Both the position numbers and the translations under genes were made by a program. Positions 31,016-40,073 of a stretch of 64,000 nucleotides of DNA are shown here, piece by piece. Every line of letters starts with the position of its first letter. Positions within the stretch are counted from its first letter, which is position 1. The DNA is taken from positions 1 to 64,000 of the forward strand of contig JADGPP010000001.1 of the NCBI GenBank assembly GCA_017882375.1, in the 5' to 3' direction. The notes beneath the pieces are model-generated. The model saw only the letters and a list, made by a program, of their open reading frames with translations, made no database searches and had not been told where the DNA came from. This DNA comes from Solirubrobacteraceae bacterium (GTDB taxonomy: Bacteria; Actinomycetota; Thermoleophilia; Solirubrobacterales; Solirubrobacteraceae).

Positions 31016-31070
31016 GCGCCCGCGGGCGCGCGCAGGCGCCCGGTCGCTCGGGCGCTTGGGCGCTTGGGCG
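31016..31070. terminator. GC-rich hairpin zone between convergent genes
   Basis: Between the convergent secreted-protein gene and purF lies GCGCCCGCGGGCGC, a perfect 14-bp palindrome, followed by CAGGCGCCCGG and three tandem GGGCGCTT words. A bidirectional terminator without T-run is plausible. Confidence 0.4.
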
Positions 31071-31071
31071 C

Positions 31072-32541
31072 TCAGGCCTTGACGAGCGGGAGGATCTGGT
31101 CCTCCTCCAGCGAGTACTTGCCGGCGGCGTCGTCGCTGCCCGACAGCGGGTACTCGCCGCTGAAGCACGCGTCGCAGTGCGTGGCGCGCTCGCCGCGCAC
31201 CGCCTCGTAGACGCCCTCCAGCGACAGGTAGTGCAGCGAGTCGCAGCCGAGCTCGGCGGCGACCCCGGCGGCCGTTCGTCCGTGGGCGATCATCTCCTCG
31301 CGCGTGGACATGTCGATGCCGTAGTGGCACGGGTGCTTGATCGGCGGCGCGGAGATGCGCAGGTGCACCTCCGCCGCACCTGCATCCCTGAGCATCTGCA
31401 CGATCTGGCGCGTGGTGTTGCCGCGCACGATCGAGTCGTCGACGACCACCAGGCGCTTGCCTGCGATCACCTCCGGCAGCGGGTTGAACTTCAGCCGCAG
31501 GCCGTGCTTGCGCAGCTCCTGGCCGGGCTGGATGAACGTTCGCGCGACGTAGCGGTTCTTGACGAAGCCGTCGTCCTGGGGAAGCCCGGCGGCGCGCGCC
31601 AGCCCGCGCGCGGCCGGGTTGCCGGAGTCGGGCACGGCGATCACCAGGTCCGCCTCGACGGGCGCCTCCTTCCACAGGATCTCGCCCATGCGACCGCGCG
31701 CGACCTGCAGCACCTGGTCGTTCATGCGCGAGTCCGGGCGCGCGAAGTAGATGTACTCGAACACGCAGAACGCGCGCCTGCCTCCGGGCACGACCATGCG
31801 GCTGGACAGGCCGTCCTCGCCGAGCGTGACGAGCTCGCCCGGCTGCACGTCGCGCAGCAGCTTGGCGCCGATGATGTCAAAGGCGCACGACTCGCTGGCG
31901 ACGCAGTAGCGCGTCTCGCCGTCGGACTCGCCCGTCCCGTCATCGGCAAGCGCGCCGATCGACAGCGGGCGCAGCCCGTGCGGATCGCGGAAGGCGAGCA
32001 CGCGGTCCTTGGTCATGACGACCGTCGAGAAGGCGCCGCGCAGGCGAGGCATCACCTCGGCGATCGCGTCCTCGACGCGCTCGGCCGGGTGCGTGGCGAT
32101 CAGCGCGGCGATGATCTCGGAGTCGGAGGTGGAGCTGAACGTGACGCCCGCCTCGAGCATCTCGTTGTGCAGCTGCACGGCGTTGATCAGATTGCCGTTG
32201 TGCGCCAGCGCGACCTCGCGGCGCGATCCGTTGGTGCCCTCCGAGCGCTGCACCGGCTGGGAGTTCTCCCAGGCGTTGGAGCCCGTCGTGGAGTAGCGCA
32301 CGTGTCCGATCGCCAGCTCGCCGGCCAGCGTTCGCAGGTCGTTCTCGTTGAACACCTGGTTGACCAGCCCGAGCTCGCGGCGCGTGATGATGTGCCCGTT
32401 GCGATCCGCCGCCGCGATCCCCGCCGACTCCTGCCCGCGGTGCTGCAGCGCGTACAGGGCGAAGTACGACAGCCGCGACACCTCGTGACCGGGCGCATAC
32501 AGTCCGAAAACTCCGCACTCGTCGCGCGGTCCCTCACGCAT
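31072..32541 (-). CDS. purF: Amidophosphoribosyltransferase
   Basis: A 489-residue PurF, first committed step of purine synthesis (PRPP + Gln to phosphoribosylamine). After a short propeptide (MREGPRDE) the catalytic N-terminal Cys9 (CGVFGLYAPG) would be exposed. LQHRGQESAGIA, HVRYSTTGSN and the PRPP loop LVVVDDSIVRGNTTRQIV are intact. Iron-sulfur-type cysteines are seen in CDACFSGEYP and CHYGIDM, as in the B. subtilis-type enzyme. It is separated from purL by 102 bases containing a copy of the intergenic element, so it may have its own promoter. Confidence 0.97.
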   Translation of the reverse strand: MREGPRDECGVFGLYAPGHEVSRLSYFALYALQHRGQESAGIAAADRNGHIITRRELGLVNQVFNENDLRTLAGELAIGHVRYSTTGSNAWENSQPVQRSEGTNGSRREVALAHNGNLINAVQLHNEMLEAGVTFSSTSDSEIIAALIATHPAERVEDAIAEVMPRLRGAFSTVVMTKDRVLAFRDPHGLRPLSIGALADDGTGESDGETRYCVASESCAFDIIGAKLLRDVQPGELVTLGEDGLSSRMVVPGGRRAFCVFEYIYFARPDSRMNDQVLQVARGRMGEILWKEAPVEADLVIAVPDSGNPAARGLARAAGLPQDDGFVKNRYVARTFIQPGQELRKHGLRLKFNPLPEVIAGKRLVVVDDSIVRGNTTRQIVQMLRDAGAAEVHLRISAPPIKHPCHYGIDMSTREEMIAHGRTAAGVAAELGCDSLHYLSLEGVYEAVRGERATHCDACFSGEYPLSGSDDAAGKYSLEEDQILPLVKA

Positions 32542-32613
32542 TACGAGACCACGCTAGCAGGGGCCGCGATGCGGGCTCCGGCGGGCCCGTTTGGCGTGAG
32601 ATCGCTCGTACTT

Positions 32614-32633
32614 GTGAATACCATCGCTATCGC
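32614..32633 (+). repeat. Copy of the intergenic element between purL and purF
   Basis: GTGAATACCATCGCTATCGC differs from the consensus GTANATACSATSGCTATCGC at one position. It lies 73 bases upstream of purF and 11 bases past the purL stop. Confidence 0.65.
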
Positions 32634-32643
32634 GGTCTCCGTT

Positions 32644-34935
32644 TCAAGAGAACAACTCCTCGAGGCTCGCGTGCGCCAGCGCCAGCTCCTGCAGCGAGAT
32701 CGCCAGCGACAGCTGGTCGTCGCCACCAATCGTCAGCGCGTCGCCGCCGACGCGGCCGAGGCGGCGCACGGTCGCGCGCTCGCCCAGCTCGCCCAGCGCG
32801 GCGCTCGGTCCGCTCACCACGAAGCCGCCGGGACCCTCGCCGAACAAAGCGGCGGTCACGCGCTCGCCGGCCGGGGAGAGCGCGCGCAGGCGCGGCGCGG
32901 CGCGGGCCGTGGCCTGCCAGAACTCCTCGCCGAGCGCCACCCGCGCGCCGATGCCGCCCGCCAGGCAGCACTCGGCCAGCGCGATCGCCAAGCCACCCTC
33001 GGCGATGTCGTGCGCGCTGGAGATCGCTCCCGCGCGCACCGCCTCGAGGATCGCCACGTGGGCGCCGCGCACCGCCGCGACGTCGACCTCGGCCAAGCCG
33101 TCCGGCAGCTGCTCGCCGCGCAGCTTCGCCAGCTCGCTCGCGTCGGCTGACGGGTCAAACGGCCCGACCAGCGCGATCTCCTCGCCCTCGCGCGCAAAGC
33201 CCAGGTTCCCGGCCGCGTGGGCGTCGGGCAGCCGGCCGACCATGCCGATCACCGGCGTCGGGTAGATCGGGCCGGTCGCTCCCTCGTTGTACAGCGACAC
33301 GTTGCCGCCGACGATCGGTGCCGCAAGCGCCCGGCAGGCGTCGCCGAGGCCGCGCACCGCTTCTGCGAGCTGCCAGGCGATGTGCGGCTTCTCCGGGTTG
33401 CCGAAGTTCAGGTTGTTCGTCGTCCCCAGCGGCTCGGCGCCGACGCACGCGAGGTTCGCCGCGCACTCCAGCACCGTCTCCACCGTGCCGCGATAGGGAT
33501 CCGCCGCCACGCGGCGTCCGTTGCAGTCGATGCTCACCGCAAGCGCGCTGCCGTCGGCCAGCGCGAGCACCGCCGCGTCGGCCTGCTCGGGACGGCGCAC
33601 CGTGCGCGACTGCACGATCGCGTCGTACTGCTCGAACAGCGGCCTGCGCGAGGCGATGTTCGGACAGCCGAGCAGGGCGAGCAGCGTCTGCTCGATCGTC
33701 GCCTGCGCAGCGAGCGTCGCCGCCGGTGCCGGGTACACCGGCTGTGCGGGCTTCTGCGGGCTCAGGTCATACAGCGGGCAGTCGTCGACCAGCGCGCGCA
33801 CCGGCATGTCGCCGACCTGCACGCCGCCGGCCACCACGCGCACGCGCCCGCTGTCGGTGACCGAGCCGATCGCCGCCCCGCCGACCTCCCACTTCTCACA
33901 CAGCGCCAGCACCGCATCGACGTTCCCCGGCTCCACCACGCACAGCATCCGCTCCTGGGACTCTGAGACCATCACCTCGAACGGCTCCATGTCGGCCTCG
34001 CGCAGCGGAACGCGCTCGACGTCGATCTCGATCCCGACCTCGCCCTTGGAGGCCATCTCCGCCGCCGACGACGTCAGGCCCGCCGCGCCGAGGTCCTGCA
34101 GCGAGACGAGCAGGTCGCGCTGCAACAGCTCCAGCGAGCACTCCAACAGCTTCTTCTCCTCGAACGGATCGCCGACCTGCACGGTCGGGCGCTTGTCCGA
34201 GTCGCTGCCCGCGCTCGTGTCGCCGACCGCCAGCTCGGCCGAGGCGAGCACCGACGCCCCGCCGATCCCGTCGCGTCCGGTCGATGCCCCGAACAGCACC
34301 AGCACGTTGCCCTCGCCGGCCGCCGCGCTGCGCACCAGGCGCGCGCGCTCGGCCAGCCCGAGGGCCATCGCGTTGACCAGGCAGTTGTGCTCGTAGGGAC
34401 CCTCGAAGTACACCTCGCCGCCGACCGTCGGCACGCCGATCGAGTTGCCGTAGTGCCCGATCCCCGACACCGCGCCGTCGAGCAGGTAGCGCGTGCGCGT
34501 GCCCGACTCGCCGGCCGGCTCGCCGAAACGCAGCGAGTCGAGCACGGCGATCGGCCGCGCGCCGATCGCGAAGATGTCGCGCAGGATGCCCCCGACCCCC
34601 GTCGCCGCGCCCTGGAACGGCTCGACCGCGCTCGGATGGTTGTGCGACTCGACCTTGAACGCGCACGCCAGCCCGCCCCCCACGTCGACCGCCCCGGCGT
34701 TCTCGCCCGGCCCCAACACCACGTAGCGGCCCTCCGTCGGCAGCGTGCGCAAGAGCTTCTTGGAGTGCTTGTAGGCGCAGTGCTCGCTCCACAGCAGCGA
34801 GTACATCGCCAGCTCGAGCACGTTCGGCGGCCCGTCCTGCTTCTCACACACCAGCTCGTACTCGTCAGCCGTCAGTCCGAGCGCGAGTGCGTCCTGCAGC
34901 GTCGGCAACGTCGAGGCGGCGGCGGCGGCGGACAT
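32644..34935 (-). CDS. purL: Phosphoribosylformylglycinamidine synthase subunit PurL (small type)
   Basis: A 763-residue small PurL, the synthetase subunit that works with PurQ (glutaminase) and PurS, both encoded just upstream. The N-terminal part carries SLLWSEHCAYKHSKKLLR and FKVESHNHPSAVEPFQGAAT (ATP/substrate site), the middle has QDLGAAGLTSSAAEMASKG and the second half NNLNFGNPEKPHIAWQ. It converts FGAR to FGAM using ammonia delivered from PurQ. The ATG at 34935 is preceded by an in-frame GTG; no good Shine-Dalgarno is visible. 170 bases with palindromes separate it from purQ. Confidence 0.96.
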   Translation of the reverse strand: MSAAAAASTLPTLQDALALGLTADEYELVCEKQDGPPNVLELAMYSLLWSEHCAYKHSKKLLRTLPTEGRYVVLGPGENAGAVDVGGGLACAFKVESHNHPSAVEPFQGAATGVGGILRDIFAIGARPIAVLDSLRFGEPAGESGTRTRYLLDGAVSGIGHYGNSIGVPTVGGEVYFEGPYEHNCLVNAMALGLAERARLVRSAAAGEGNVLVLFGASTGRDGIGGASVLASAELAVGDTSAGSDSDKRPTVQVGDPFEEKKLLECSLELLQRDLLVSLQDLGAAGLTSSAAEMASKGEVGIEIDVERVPLREADMEPFEVMVSESQERMLCVVEPGNVDAVLALCEKWEVGGAAIGSVTDSGRVRVVAGGVQVGDMPVRALVDDCPLYDLSPQKPAQPVYPAPAATLAAQATIEQTLLALLGCPNIASRRPLFEQYDAIVQSRTVRRPEQADAAVLALADGSALAVSIDCNGRRVAADPYRGTVETVLECAANLACVGAEPLGTTNNLNFGNPEKPHIAWQLAEAVRGLGDACRALAAPIVGGNVSLYNEGATGPIYPTPVIGMVGRLPDAHAAGNLGFAREGEEIALVGPFDPSADASELAKLRGEQLPDGLAEVDVAAVRGAHVAILEAVRAGAISSAHDIAEGGLAIALAECCLAGGIGARVALGEEFWQATARAAPRLRALSPAGERVTAALFGEGPGGFVVSGPSAALGELGERATVRRLGRVGGDALTIGGDDQLSLAISLQELALAHASLEELFS

Positions 34936-34981
34936 CACGCCGAGGCCGAGGGGAGGAGGTGTGTGTGTCCGATTACAGAGT

Positions 34982-35056
34982 GCGTATAACCATGGCTATA
35001 CGCAGTGCGCGAAAGCAACACCACAGCGTGCCTGCGGTAAATACGATCGCTACCAA
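34982..35056 (+). repeat. Two copies of the intergenic element and an AT-rich tract between purQ and purL
   Basis: GCGTATAACCATGGCTATACGC (34982-35003) is a near-perfect palindrome and GTAAATACGATCGCTACC (35037-35054) a second, single copy. They are followed by an exceptionally AT-rich stretch (ATTAATCATAAATATTAAT, 35060-35078) for this genome. The tract probably contains the purL promoter. Confidence 0.6.
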
Positions 35057-35105
35057 AACTATTAATCATAAATATTAATTCCGTACGGATGCAAAGCTAC
35101 GATCG

Positions 35106-35783
35106 TCATACGGCGGCCCCGTCGACGGCAAGGCGCATCGACTGAAAGATCTTCAGCCCGTCGGCCGAGCCGCCCGTCAGCTGGTCGACGGCGTGCTCGG
35201 GATGCGGCATCAGGCCGAACACGTTGCCCGCCTCGTTGCACACGCCGGCGATGTCGGCCAGCGAGCCGTTGAAGTTCTGCCCGGCGGCGTAGCGCAGCAC
35301 GACCTGGCCGCGCTCGTGCATCATCTGCAGCGACTGCTCGTCGGCGTAGTAGCGACCCCACGCATGCTTGGCGGGGATGCTCAGGCGCTCGCCCTCGACG
35401 CACGCGCGGGTGAACGATGTGCTCGCGTTGACCACCTCTAGCTCCAGCTGGCGGAAGGTGAAGCGGCGGTTGGCGTTGACCAGCAGCGCCCCCGGCAGCA
35501 GTCGCGCCTCGCAGAGCACCTGAAAGCCGTTGCAGATGCCCAGCACCGGCCCGCCTTCGCGCGCGAACTCGATCACCGACTCCATCGCCGGCGCGAAGCG
35601 CGCGATCGCCCCCGCACGCAGGTAGTCGCCGTAGGAGAAGCCGCCCGGGACGACGATCGCGTCGGCACCGCGCAGGTCGCGGTCGCCGTGCCAGATCAGC
35701 TCGGCCTCGCCGACACGCTCGGCGGCCCTCAGCGCGTCGACCTCGTCGCACGAGCCGGGGAACTGAAGTACGCCGAACCTCAC
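35106..35783 (-). CDS. purQ: FGAM synthase glutaminase subunit PurQ
   Basis: A 225-residue class I glutamine amidotransferase. VLQFPGSCDEVDALRA, VVPGGFSYGDYLRAGAIARF and the nucleophile elbow GICNGFQVL (Cys) are present; the His/Glu of the triad are in LMPHPEHAVD. It supplies ammonia to PurL. It starts six bases after purS, so purC-purS-purQ form a tight operon. Start ATG at 35783. Confidence 0.97.
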   Translation of the reverse strand: MRFGVLQFPGSCDEVDALRAAERVGEAELIWHGDRDLRGADAIVVPGGFSYGDYLRAGAIARFAPAMESVIEFAREGGPVLGICNGFQVLCEARLLPGALLVNANRRFTFRQLELEVVNASTSFTRACVEGERLSIPAKHAWGRYYADEQSLQMMHERGQVVLRYAAGQNFNGSLADIAGVCNEAGNVFGLMPHPEHAVDQLTGGSADGLKIFQSMRLAVDGAAV

Positions 35784-35789
35784 CGCGCG

Positions 35790-36023
35790 TCAGCCGCTGC
35801 CGTCGAGCAGCTGCACCTCGTAGTCCTCGACGAGCGGGTTGGCGAGCAGCTTGTCGCACATCGGCGCCAGCTGCTCGGCCTCCTCGATGTCCAGCTCGAC
35901 GAGGCGCCCGACGCGCACGTTGGCCACGCCGCTGAAGCCGAGCGCCGGGAGCGCGCGCTGCACGGCCTCGCCCTGCGGGTCGAGGATGCCCTGCTTGGGA
36001 CGGATCAGCACGCGCGCCCTCAT
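35790..36023 (-). CDS. purS: FGAM synthase subunit PurS
   Basis: A 77-residue PurS: MRARVLIRPKQGILDPQGEA, VRVGRLVELDIEEAEQLAPM and LLANPLVEDYEVQLL. PurS bridges PurQ and PurL. The ATG at 36023 overlaps the purC stop (ATGA); an in-frame upstream Met exists but would enlarge the overlap. Confidence 0.95.
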   Translation of the reverse strand: MRARVLIRPKQGILDPQGEAVQRALPALGFSGVANVRVGRLVELDIEEAEQLAPMCDKLLANPLVEDYEVQLLDGSG

Positions 36024-36940
36024 GCCGAGCCCGTCCGTGCCAGCCACGCGTCAAACGGCTCGCCGGCGATCAGCTCGTAGGCCTCGACGTAGCGCGCGCG
36101 GGTGCCGGCGACGACGTCCTCGGGGATCGCCGGCGCGGGCGGCTTCTTGTCCCAGCCGCTCGACGCCGCCCAGTCGCGCACGAACTGCTTGTCGAAGCTC
36201 GGCTGTCCGCGGCCCACCTCGAAGCCGTCCGCCGGCCAGTAGCGCGAGGAGTCGGGCGTGAGCACCTCATCCCCGAGCACCAGCTCGCCGTGATCGTCCA
36301 GGCCGAACTCGAACTTCGTGTCGGCGAGAATCACGCCGCGCTCGCGCGCGTGCTCGGCCGCGAAGGAGTACAGCTCGAGCGAGACGTCGCGCACGCGCTC
36401 CATCAGCGCACGCTCCCCGACGAGCTCGGCCGCTCGGTCGAAGTCGATCGCCTCGTCGTGCCCGACGTCGGCCTTCGTGCTGGGCGTGAAGATCGGCTCG
36501 GGCAGCTGCTCGGACTCGCGCAGCCCGGCCGGCAATGGGATGCGGGAGACCGACCCGCTGGCCTGGTAGTCCTTCCAGCCTGAGCCCGTGATGTATCCGC
36601 GCACGACGCACTCGACGGGCAGCATCCGCAGGCGGCGGACGACGAGCGCCCGCCCGAGAGCCTCCTCCGGCACGCCGTCGGTCGCCGAGATCATGTGGTT
36701 GGCGACGATCTGCGCGGTCTTTGCGAACCAGAACACCGACAGCCCGGTGAGCACCTTGCCCTTGTCGGGGATCGGCGTCGGATGGACCGCGTCGTAGGTC
36801 GAGATGCGATCGCTGGCGACCATCAGCAGCGGCGGCGATTCGGCGACGTCGAGGTCCGCCAGGTCGTACATCTCGCGCACCTTCCCGCTGGCGATTAGGG
36901 GCAGGTCGGCGAGCGTCGTCACTTGCTTCGATGCTACCAA
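36020..36940 (-). CDS. purC: SAICAR synthase
   Basis: A 306-residue PurC converting CAIR and aspartate to SAICAR. ASGKVREMYDLADLDV is the ATP-loop start, SDRISTYDAVHPTPIPDKGK the central site, VECVVRGYITGSGWKDYQ and DTKFEFGLDDHGELVLGDEV the later motifs. The length is that of the eukaryote/actinobacterial type. The frame begins with a TTG; a GTG six codons later (36922) is an equally plausible start. Coupled to purS by ATGA. Confidence 0.96.
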   Translation of the reverse strand: MVASKQVTTLADLPLIASGKVREMYDLADLDVAESPPLLMVASDRISTYDAVHPTPIPDKGKVLTGLSVFWFAKTAQIVANHMISATDGVPEEALGRALVVRRLRMLPVECVVRGYITGSGWKDYQASGSVSRIPLPAGLRESEQLPEPIFTPSTKADVGHDEAIDFDRAAELVGERALMERVRDVSLELYSFAAEHARERGVILADTKFEFGLDDHGELVLGDEVLTPDSSRYWPADGFEVGRGQPSFDKQFVRDWAASSGWDKKPPAPAIPEDVVAGTRARYVEAYELIAGEPFDAWLARTGSA

Positions 36941-36965
36941 CGGCAGCGGGGACCGGACAACCGGC

Positions 36966-38288
36966 TTAGTCGATCTCGTCGATCCGCGCGAGCACGCTGT
37001 TCAGGCGCCCGACGATCTCGTGCGAGTAGCGCACGTAGTGGTCGTAGGCGAAGATCTCGTCGAGGTCGAGCGCCAGCGGACGCACGCGCTCGTCGCCGGC
37101 GAGCAGGTCGCGCAGCGGGGTGCCCTCGTCCCACGCCTCTTGCGCCAGCTCCTGCACGACGCGGTAGGCGTCGTCACGGGCCATGCCGCCCCCCACGAGC
37201 GCGAGCAGCACGCGCTGGGAGAACAGCGCGCCGTGCGTCAGCTCGAGGTTCTCGCGCATGCGCTGCGCATCGACGGTCATCCCTTCGACGAGCGCCGTCG
37301 CGCGATGCTGCAGGTAGTCGAGCAGGATCGTCGAGTCGGGCAGGATCACGCGCTCGACGGAGGAGTGGCTGATGTCTCGCTCGTGCCACAGCGCGACGTT
37401 CTCCAGCCCCGCCTGCGCGTTGGCGCGCAGCACGCGCGCCAGCCCCGAGATCTGCTCGGCCTTGATCGGGTTTCGCTTGTGCGGCATCGCCGACGATCCC
37501 TTCTGGCCTGCGCGAAACGGCTCCTGCACCTCGCGCACCTCCGTGCGCTGCAGGTGCCTGACCTCCGTCGCCAGGCGCTCCAGACCGGCACCGGCGAGCG
37601 CGATCGCCGACAGCAGCTCGGCGTGGCGGTCGCGCGCGACGACCTGCGTGGAGACGTCCTCGCGCGCAAGGCCCAGCCGCGCGAGCACGCGCATCTCGAA
37701 ATCCGGGCTGGTCGCCGCGTACGTGCCGACGGCGCCGGAGATCGCGCCGACGGCCACCTGCTCGAACGCACGCTGCAGCCGCTGCGCGTTGCGATGCGCC
37801 TCGAATGCGAAGCCGGCGAGCTTGACGCCGAACGTCGTCGGCTCGGCGTGCACGCCATGCGTCCTGCCGACCGACAGCGTGTCGACGTGCTCGCGCGCGC
37901 GTGCGTGGAGCGTTGCGACGAGCCCGTAGGAGCCGGGAAGGATCACGTCGCCGACCGCGCGCAGCTGCAGCGCGAGCGCCGTGTCGAGGACGTCGGAGGA
38001 GGTCAGGCCGAAGTGAATCCAGCGCCCGGCGTGACCGGCCGACGCGCCGAGCACGTCGACGAACGCCGCGACGTCGTGGTCGGTCACGCGCTCGCGCTCG
38101 CTGACCGCCGCCACGCTGAACGTCGACCCGCGGATCGCCTCCAGCTCGCTGCTCGTCGGGCCCTCCCCGGCGCCGAGCAGCTCGGGCATCTCCTCGCACG
38201 CCGCCACCTCGACGCGGCGCCAGCTCTCCATGCGCGCCTCATCGGTCCACAACCGCCCGAGCTCGTCGCGCGTGTAGCGGGCGATCAT
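36966..38288 (-). CDS. purB: Adenylosuccinate lyase
   Basis: A 440-residue PurB of the fumarase/aspartase superfamily, acting on SAICAR and adenylosuccinate. The signature SSAMPHKRNPIKAEQISGLA is complete, HFGLTSSDVLDTALALQL and VGRTHGVHAEPTTFG are the other two conserved regions. Its ATG overlaps the stop of a 21-codon ORF that links it to purE. Confidence 0.97.
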   Translation of the reverse strand: MIARYTRDELGRLWTDEARMESWRRVEVAACEEMPELLGAGEGPTSSELEAIRGSTFSVAAVSERERVTDHDVAAFVDVLGASAGHAGRWIHFGLTSSDVLDTALALQLRAVGDVILPGSYGLVATLHARAREHVDTLSVGRTHGVHAEPTTFGVKLAGFAFEAHRNAQRLQRAFEQVAVGAISGAVGTYAATSPDFEMRVLARLGLAREDVSTQVVARDRHAELLSAIALAGAGLERLATEVRHLQRTEVREVQEPFRAGQKGSSAMPHKRNPIKAEQISGLARVLRANAQAGLENVALWHERDISHSSVERVILPDSTILLDYLQHRATALVEGMTVDAQRMRENLELTHGALFSQRVLLALVGGGMARDDAYRVVQELAQEAWDEGTPLRDLLAGDERVRPLALDLDEIFAYDHYVRYSHEIVGRLNSVLARIDEID

Positions 38289-38350
38289 CGGCCGCGCGCC
38301 TGGCCCCTGCGGTGGGAGTCACCGTCGCCGACCACGATCTTGCGCGTCAC
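38285..38350 (-). CDS. 21-codon ORF coupling purE to purB (possible)
   Basis: A GTG overlapping the purE stop (GTGA) opens a 21-codon frame, VTRKIVVGDGDSHRRGQARG plus one Arg, whose TGA overlaps the purB start (ATGA). Both overlaps are the four-base type used elsewhere in this window. The peptide is very basic and has no homology I know. It may simply carry ribosomes across the gap, or be chance in a 58-base spacer. Confidence 0.3.
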   Translation of the reverse strand: MTRKIVVGDGDSHRRGQARGR

Positions 38351-38880
38351 GCTCCGAGAATCTGCGCAGCGAGGATCGCCGCGTTGCGCGCGTTGTCCAG
38401 GCCGACGCACGCGACGGGCACACCCGGCGGCATCTGCACGATCGAGAGGATCGCGTCGAGGCCGCCCGCTGCGGTCAGCCGCCCCGACAGCGGCACGCCG
38501 ATCACTGGCAGGTCGGTGTGTGCGGCGATCGCGCCCGGCAGCGCCGCGGAGATCCCCGCGCCGGCGATGATCACGCGCAGGCCGCGCATGTGCGCGTTCT
38601 TGGCGTACTCGGCGACGGCGTCCGCTTCGCGATGCGCGGACATCACGCGGATCTCGTGCAGGATCCCGCGCTCTTCCAGCTCGTGCGCGGCCTTCTCCAT
38701 CGCCTCCATATCGCTCTTTGAGCCCATCACGATGCCCACACGCGGGGCGTCGACGTCGATATCGTCGAGCTGCGCCTGGACTTCCGCCTCCTCCATCGGC
38801 TCGGGCACCAGGGAGATGCCCGGACCGGCTTCGGGCTGTCCCTCTCGAGCCGCTGGGCCCTGCTGCTCGTGCTCGCTCAT
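38347..38880 (-). CDS. purE: 5-(carboxyamino)imidazole ribonucleotide mutase
   Basis: A 177-residue PurE. The catalytic core begins VGIVMGSKSDMEAMEKAA and includes VMSAHREADAVAEYA, VIIAGAGISAALPGAIAAHT and PVIGVPLSGRLTAAGGLDAI. It converts N5-CAIR to CAIR (class I), which requires PurK; purK is not in the window. The 47 residues before the core (Gln/Glu/Pro-rich) are an unusual extension, so a start at the inner Met (EPMEEAEVQ) is possible. It is the most upstream gene of the purE-B-C-S-Q run. Confidence 0.93.
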   Translation of the reverse strand: MSEHEQQGPAAREGQPEAGPGISLVPEPMEEAEVQAQLDDIDVDAPRVGIVMGSKSDMEAMEKAAHELEERGILHEIRVMSAHREADAVAEYAKNAHMRGLRVIIAGAGISAALPGAIAAHTDLPVIGVPLSGRLTAAGGLDAILSIVQMPPGVPVACVGLDNARNAAILAAQILGA

Positions 38881-38932
38881 GCGCCCGCAGCATAACGCCG
38901 AGCCACGGGCGGAGCGAGTCGCGGGTGCCGCG

Positions 38933-39214
38933 TCAGAGCGCGGCGATGAACTCCTCGATGCCGATCGCCGCCAGCGTCTCGTAGCGTCCGGTGCCGCGCG
39001 AGCCGAGCTCGAGCGAGACGCGCGCCATCGTCGTCTCGTCGGGCGCCTCGACGACAGAGATGAAGTCGACGTGCCCGAGCGTCGCCCACTGGGCCTTGAC
39101 GCTCGCGCCGAGCTGCTCGACCTCCTTGTTGACCTCGCGAATCCGCTCGGGGTTGTTCTTGACCGTCTGCACGCCCTCGGGGGTGAGGGTCGAGAGCATG
39201 ATGTAGGTGGGCAT
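38933..39214 (-). CDS. GYD-domain protein
   Basis: A 93-residue protein: MPTYIMLSTLTPEGVQTVKN, VKAQWATLGHVDFISVVEAP, DETTMARVSLELGSRG. This is the GYD family (named for a motif; here with GHVDF), a dimeric alpha-beta-barrel-like fold widespread in actinobacteria and proteobacteria, of unknown function. A 58-bp piece of this gene is duplicated at 40074-40131. It ends 53 bases before purE on the same strand but is probably independent. Confidence 0.85.
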   Translation of the reverse strand: MPTYIMLSTLTPEGVQTVKNNPERIREVNKEVEQLGASVKAQWATLGHVDFISVVEAPDETTMARVSLELGSRGTGRYETLAAIGIEEFIAAL

Positions 39215-39341
39215 GTGGCTCCTCCGTCTGTAGGCTGGTGCGCGCGCGTGCGCCGTGGCCTTGGTTCTACCCGATTGGATAGGGCTCCGTGCTGGGGTGC
39301 TCCATCTAGACGCAATTCGGATCGAGCCTGAGGAGGCAATA

Positions 39342-39986
39342 ATGAAACGGATACGGGCACATTTGACCTACGCCAACGCGACTGCGACGTTGGCGCTGCT
39401 GTTTGCATTGAGCGGCGGTGCGATCGCTGCGACGGGAGGCTTTTCCAGCGGCGGCAAACTACAGGCGTGCGTGAACGAAGAAGGTGGCCTTAAGCTGCTG
39501 AAGGCGGGAAAGCATTGCAAAAGAGGTCAGAAAACCGTTGCGTGGAACGTGACCGGTCCAGCCGGCGTGACCGGTCCAGCCGGCGCGAAAGGCGCACAGG
39601 GTGCTGCTGGCGCTGCCGGGGCGCAGGGCAAAGAAGGGGCGAAAGGGCCAGATGGAACGGCCGTCGCGTTCGCTCACATCACTCCTATCAGCGAACCAAA
39701 AGCGATACTCGACTCGGCAAACTCCAAGAACATCTTGGCGGCGAGCGAAGCGACGACGACCCCCGGCCTGTACTGCATCACCACCGCGGTGCCGATCAGG
39801 AATGCGACGGGAATGGTCGACTTCGGAAACGAGACGAAAGGTCCACAATCCGTGCAGGCCAACTTCACCCTGTTGCCGCTTGCGATCGGTCTGAAAATCT
39901 GTCCGGCCAGCACGAACGTCCTCGTGGCGACGCCCAACAGTGCGGGCGCGGACGAAAAGGCCGACTTCTGGGTCAGCTTCAACTAG
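39342..39986 (+). CDS. Secreted collagen-like protein 1
   Basis: A 214-residue protein starting MKRIRAHLTYANATATLALL, a signal or membrane segment typical of Thermoleophilia surface proteins (ending SGGAIA). A Cys-pair region (ACVNEEGGLKLLKAGKHCKR) leads into about twelve Gly-X-Y triplets (GPAGVTGPAGAKGAQGAAGA and on to GPDGT), then a globular C-terminal head of about 110 residues with two more Cys. Probably a cell-surface or extracellular trimer. AGGAGG five bases before the ATG fixes the start. Same length and plan as the gene at 40252. Confidence 0.85.
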   Translation: MKRIRAHLTYANATATLALLFALSGGAIAATGGFSSGGKLQACVNEEGGLKLLKAGKHCKRGQKTVAWNVTGPAGVTGPAGAKGAQGAAGAAGAQGKEGAKGPDGTAVAFAHITPISEPKAILDSANSKNILAASEATTTPGLYCITTAVPIRNATGMVDFGNETKGPQSVQANFTLLPLAIGLKICPASTNVLVATPNSAGADEKADFWVSFN

Positions 39987-40073
39987 AGAGCCCGGGACGG
40001 CAGGGCTTGCATGGCCCTGTCGTCCCATGCTCTCGCCAGAGCGCCGCGTTGCGGCCTGACCGTCGGTGAGCGT

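Noticed and set aside
31177-33150. 657-codon plus-strand frame across purF and purL
   Set aside because: It runs through two clear genes and their spacer in antisense; composition is shadow-like (His, Arg, Val, Leu-rich low complexity).
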